Source of the DNA: Candidatus Peregrinibacteria bacterium
Lineage (GTDB): Bacteria > Patescibacteriota > Gracilibacteria > UBA1369 > PNNO01
Assembly (NCBI GenBank): GCA_030595015.1
Contig: JAUVDZ010000058.1
Location: 1 to 7,282 of the forward strand
Direction: 5' to 3'
DNA: 7,282 nt
Notes under the pieces: model-generated
The model's database searches: none
The model's input: the letters and a program-made list of their open reading frames with translations, nothing else
What the model was told of the DNA's origin: nothing
Part shown: positions 5,550-7,282 of the stretch, in pieces
How the letters are laid out: each line of letters begins with the position of its first letter
Numbering within the stretch: the first letter of the stretch is position 1
Translations under genes and position numbers: made by a program

Positions 5550-7282
5550 TATGCTCCCTCCCCTAGAACCGTGTCTAGTAATTCTTTAAATAATTCTTGC
5601 TCATCCTTTGAAATACCTTTAGCTATTGGATATAGAACGTGTTCTTTCCGATAAATGCCTTTGAATAAATAATTCAGAATTGTGAGTACCTTACCCATTA
5701 CTAATGATTGCTCCATTGAGTCAATAGTTATTTTACTTATTCTGTCACATTCATCAGGATCATTATGATCATAATAATAATCATATTCCATATATGCAAA
5801 CTTACCATTATCCAAAGGAGTAATAAAACCAAGTGAATGTTCAATATCTAATTTATCTCCCATGTCGGAAAACATTTGGATCCAATTCAAATAATGGTCT
5901 TCATCGCCAGTCCACATAGCTCCCCCTGGTCCTATAAACATTTGTTGCCTCATCATTCGTGTTGGTAATATTCGAAATGCATGTAACCAAACAATATCTG
6001 TCATTTCTGGTTTGGAATAAACTTTTTTGAAGAAATCCTGTAAATCATCATCAAAAACTTTTGCAACTTGTTCGGGGGAAGGATCTAAAGCCTTTTCCAA
6101 ATGTTTTCTCATAGGCCCAGCAAATATTGCTTTTAGGGGATCTTCTTCTTCTGAAAGTATCTTTAAAAATTCGCTATCTTTAAGAGATGAAAATCTAGGT
6201 GCACCCAATATCAAACTCTTCATCAAAGATTCATCTATGGTATAGTCTACCATATCTTCTACTATATTTTTATCATCTTTATTACAGATAATAGCTACCA
6301 CATAGTTAAGTTTAAGATAATTTTTACATACCAAATTAAAATCTTTTGAAATCTGTAGTGTTGGGCTAAGGAATTCAGCAAGATATTTTCGTGAAAGAAC
6401 AGCTAGTGATAATCCTACACCGCGCTTTCCTAACTTAATTAAAAGTCTATAGGCATCTCTTAAGTTATCAAATGGAACAAGAACAGCTTCTTCATCATCA
6501 AAAACAGGATGAAGTTTAACAACAGCCTCAGTTACAATAACTGGAGGAGTAAGAGATAGATTGGTAAATCCAGGTTCAGTAGAATAAGGATTATTTCTTT
6601 CCCAATCACTATGTTTCTTGATATTTCCTTCATCATCTACTGTTGTTAAGTCAATGAAATTATCTGCAAAAGCACCATACTTGTTTCCCCAGGTGGAGAT
6701 AATTCCTGTTGTTAAAATATTAGAACATACATGTGCTCCCGCTTCTGCAGCTAATGCCCTTAGCTTATTCTTAATAGCTTCTTTTTGCAGTTCAAACATA
6801 GTTATACCTGCACCTACCGTTGCTGTACAACTTTCAGGATCAATTTCAAGTTTTCTTAACCGATAAAGATCGATTACAATGCCTTTATCAAGGCTAAGAC
6901 CCTTTGCTAAAACTGTTGGTGCAGCTGCTGAAAAAGCTGTTCCACCACTACGTGGCATGTAAGGTATATTATTTTTATTTGCAAATTTTATAATCTTTGA
7001 TATTTGCTCTGTATTTTCTGGCAATACAACATAATAATTTAATTCAGAATCTTGAGGGAGTATAGTCATTGTATATGAAGCAATAATAACAGGGTCATTA
7101 GTCGCCCATTCATTCCCAACAATATCTTTTAATCCGTGAATGATATCGTCTTCAGTAACACTCTGAAACTCACTTTCATCTAAATTTTCTACATATTCTT
7201 TTAACGCTTTTGCAACTTTCTCAGGGCGTAATTGTGTAATAAAATTACATTGCTTATCACAAAAGCCACATAGATTGCAAGA
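5549..7282 (-). CDS. FAD-linked oxidase with N-terminal [4Fe-4S] motif, 5' end outside window
   Basis: 577 residues are visible and the start lies beyond the right edge. The frame is open through 7282, so the ATG at 7069 is internal. The first residues hold C-x2-C-x2-C-x3-C (CNLCGFCDKQC), a ferredoxin-type [4Fe-4S] ligand set. IVGNEWATNDP and ASYT, upstream of that ATG, are the usual entry to an FAD-binding PCMH domain (PF01565). It continues with VVLPENTEQISKII, the FAD loop PRSGGTAF, GIVIDLYRLRKLEID, VGAGITMFELQ and the glycine-rich segment before YGAFADNFIDLTTV. The C-terminal half is FAD-oxidase-like but I cannot assign a subfamily; YYYDHNDPDE is notable. Relatives include glycolate and D-lactate dehydrogenases, 4-cresol dehydrogenase and alkyl-DHAP synthase. 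The Fe-S centre suggests that electrons pass to another protein. It is the first operon gene visible; the operon promoter is not in the window. Confidence 0.88.
   Translation of the reverse strand, partial: SCNLCGFCDKQCNFITQLRPEKVAKALKEYVENLDESEFQSVTEDDIIHGLKDIVGNEWATNDPVIIASYTMTILPQDSELNYYVVLPENTEQISKIIKFANKNNIPYMPRSGGTAFSAAAPTVLAKGLSLDKGIVIDLYRLRKLEIDPESCTATVGAGITMFELQKEAIKNKLRALAAEAGAHVCSNILTTGIISTWGNKYGAFADNFIDLTTVDDEGNIKKHSDWERNNPYSTEPGFTNLSLTPPVIVTEAVVKLHPVFDDEEAVLVPFDNLRDAYRLLIKLGKRGVGLSLAVLSRKYLAEFLSPTLQISKDFNLVCKNYLKLNYVVAIICNKDDKNIVEDMVDYTIDESLMKSLILGAPRFSSLKDSEFLKILSEEEDPLKAIFAGPMRKHLEKALDPSPEQVAKVFDDDLQDFFKKVYSKPEMTDIVWLHAFRILPTRMMRQQMFIGPGGAMWTGDEDHYLNWIQMFSDMGDKLDIEHSLGFITPLDNGKFAYMEYDYYYDHNDPDECDRISKITIDSMEQSLVMGKVLTILNYLFKGIYRKEHVLYPIAKGISKDEQELFKELLDTVLGEGA
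5557..5561 (-). promoter_or_regulatory. strong ribosome binding site inside the flavoprotein's last codons
   Basis: On the minus strand, AGGGGAGGGAGCATAATG spans the end of the flavoprotein gene. GGAGG lies 7 bases before the ATG at 5549, and the same bases encode the final Gly-Glu-Gly-Ala. The stop TAA and the ATG share one base, the classic layout for translational coupling. Confidence 0.7.

Noticed and set aside
6027..6866. Two plus-strand open frames (6027-6245 and 6618-6866)
   Set aside because: Both are antisense to the flavoprotein, lack ribosome binding sites and are rich in serine and lysine as expected of complement reading.
7067..7069. ATG at 7069 as the flavoprotein start
   Set aside because: The FAD-domain entry segment and a CxxCxxCxxxC motif lie upstream in the same open frame, and no ribosome binding site precedes this ATG.

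Overview
This AT-rich window (about one third G+C by eye) most likely comes from an archaeon. The grounds are SCP2-like proteins set among LuxC/LuxE-family enzymes, a membrane-anchored tandem LEA14/WHy protein, TATA-like boxes upstream of short leaders, and the absence of clear bacterial -35/-10 promoters. An Asgard-type archaeon would fit, but that is only an impression from gene content. Purine-rich Shine-Dalgarno sites precede most genes, so a bacterial origin is not excluded.

Left edge (1-325, minus strand): the first 27 codons of a TSUP (TauE/SafE)-type permease, preceded by a small single-pass membrane protein, probably in one transcript. Then comes a 600-base stretch (326-925) without a convincing gene. 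It holds a cluster of AT-rich repeats near 390-446, several palindromes and hairpins, a terminator-like hairpin at 695-719, and a broken reading frame (452-817) that may be the remnant of a decayed gene, possibly the tail of a transposon protein. At 926-1825 (plus strand) lies a membrane-anchored protein with two LEA14/WHy domains.

The main content is a leftward operon running from the right edge to 1830: a [4Fe-4S]/FAD oxidase (5' end outside the window), an SCP2-like carrier, a LuxE-type acyl-activating enzyme, a second SCP2-like carrier, and a LuxC-type acyl reductase. Junctions are a 1-base overlap, then gaps of 14, 4 and 3 bases. Its last gene converges on the LEA14-like gene with only 4 bases between the two stop codons.

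From family knowledge, LuxE activates a carboxylic acid with ATP and holds the acyl group, and LuxC reduces acyl thioesters to aldehydes with NADPH. No luciferase (LuxA/B) or acyl-transferase (LuxD) is visible, so light production is not suggested. My inference is a dedicated acid-to-aldehyde route for a hydrophobic substrate, in which small SCP2-fold carriers alternate with the enzymes and the Fe-S flavoprotein performs an adjoining redox or alkyl-transfer step. The reading frame of the flavoprotein runs 71 codons beyond its first in-window ATG and carries a CxxCxxCxxxC motif, so a start at that ATG would lose both the cluster and part of the FAD domain.
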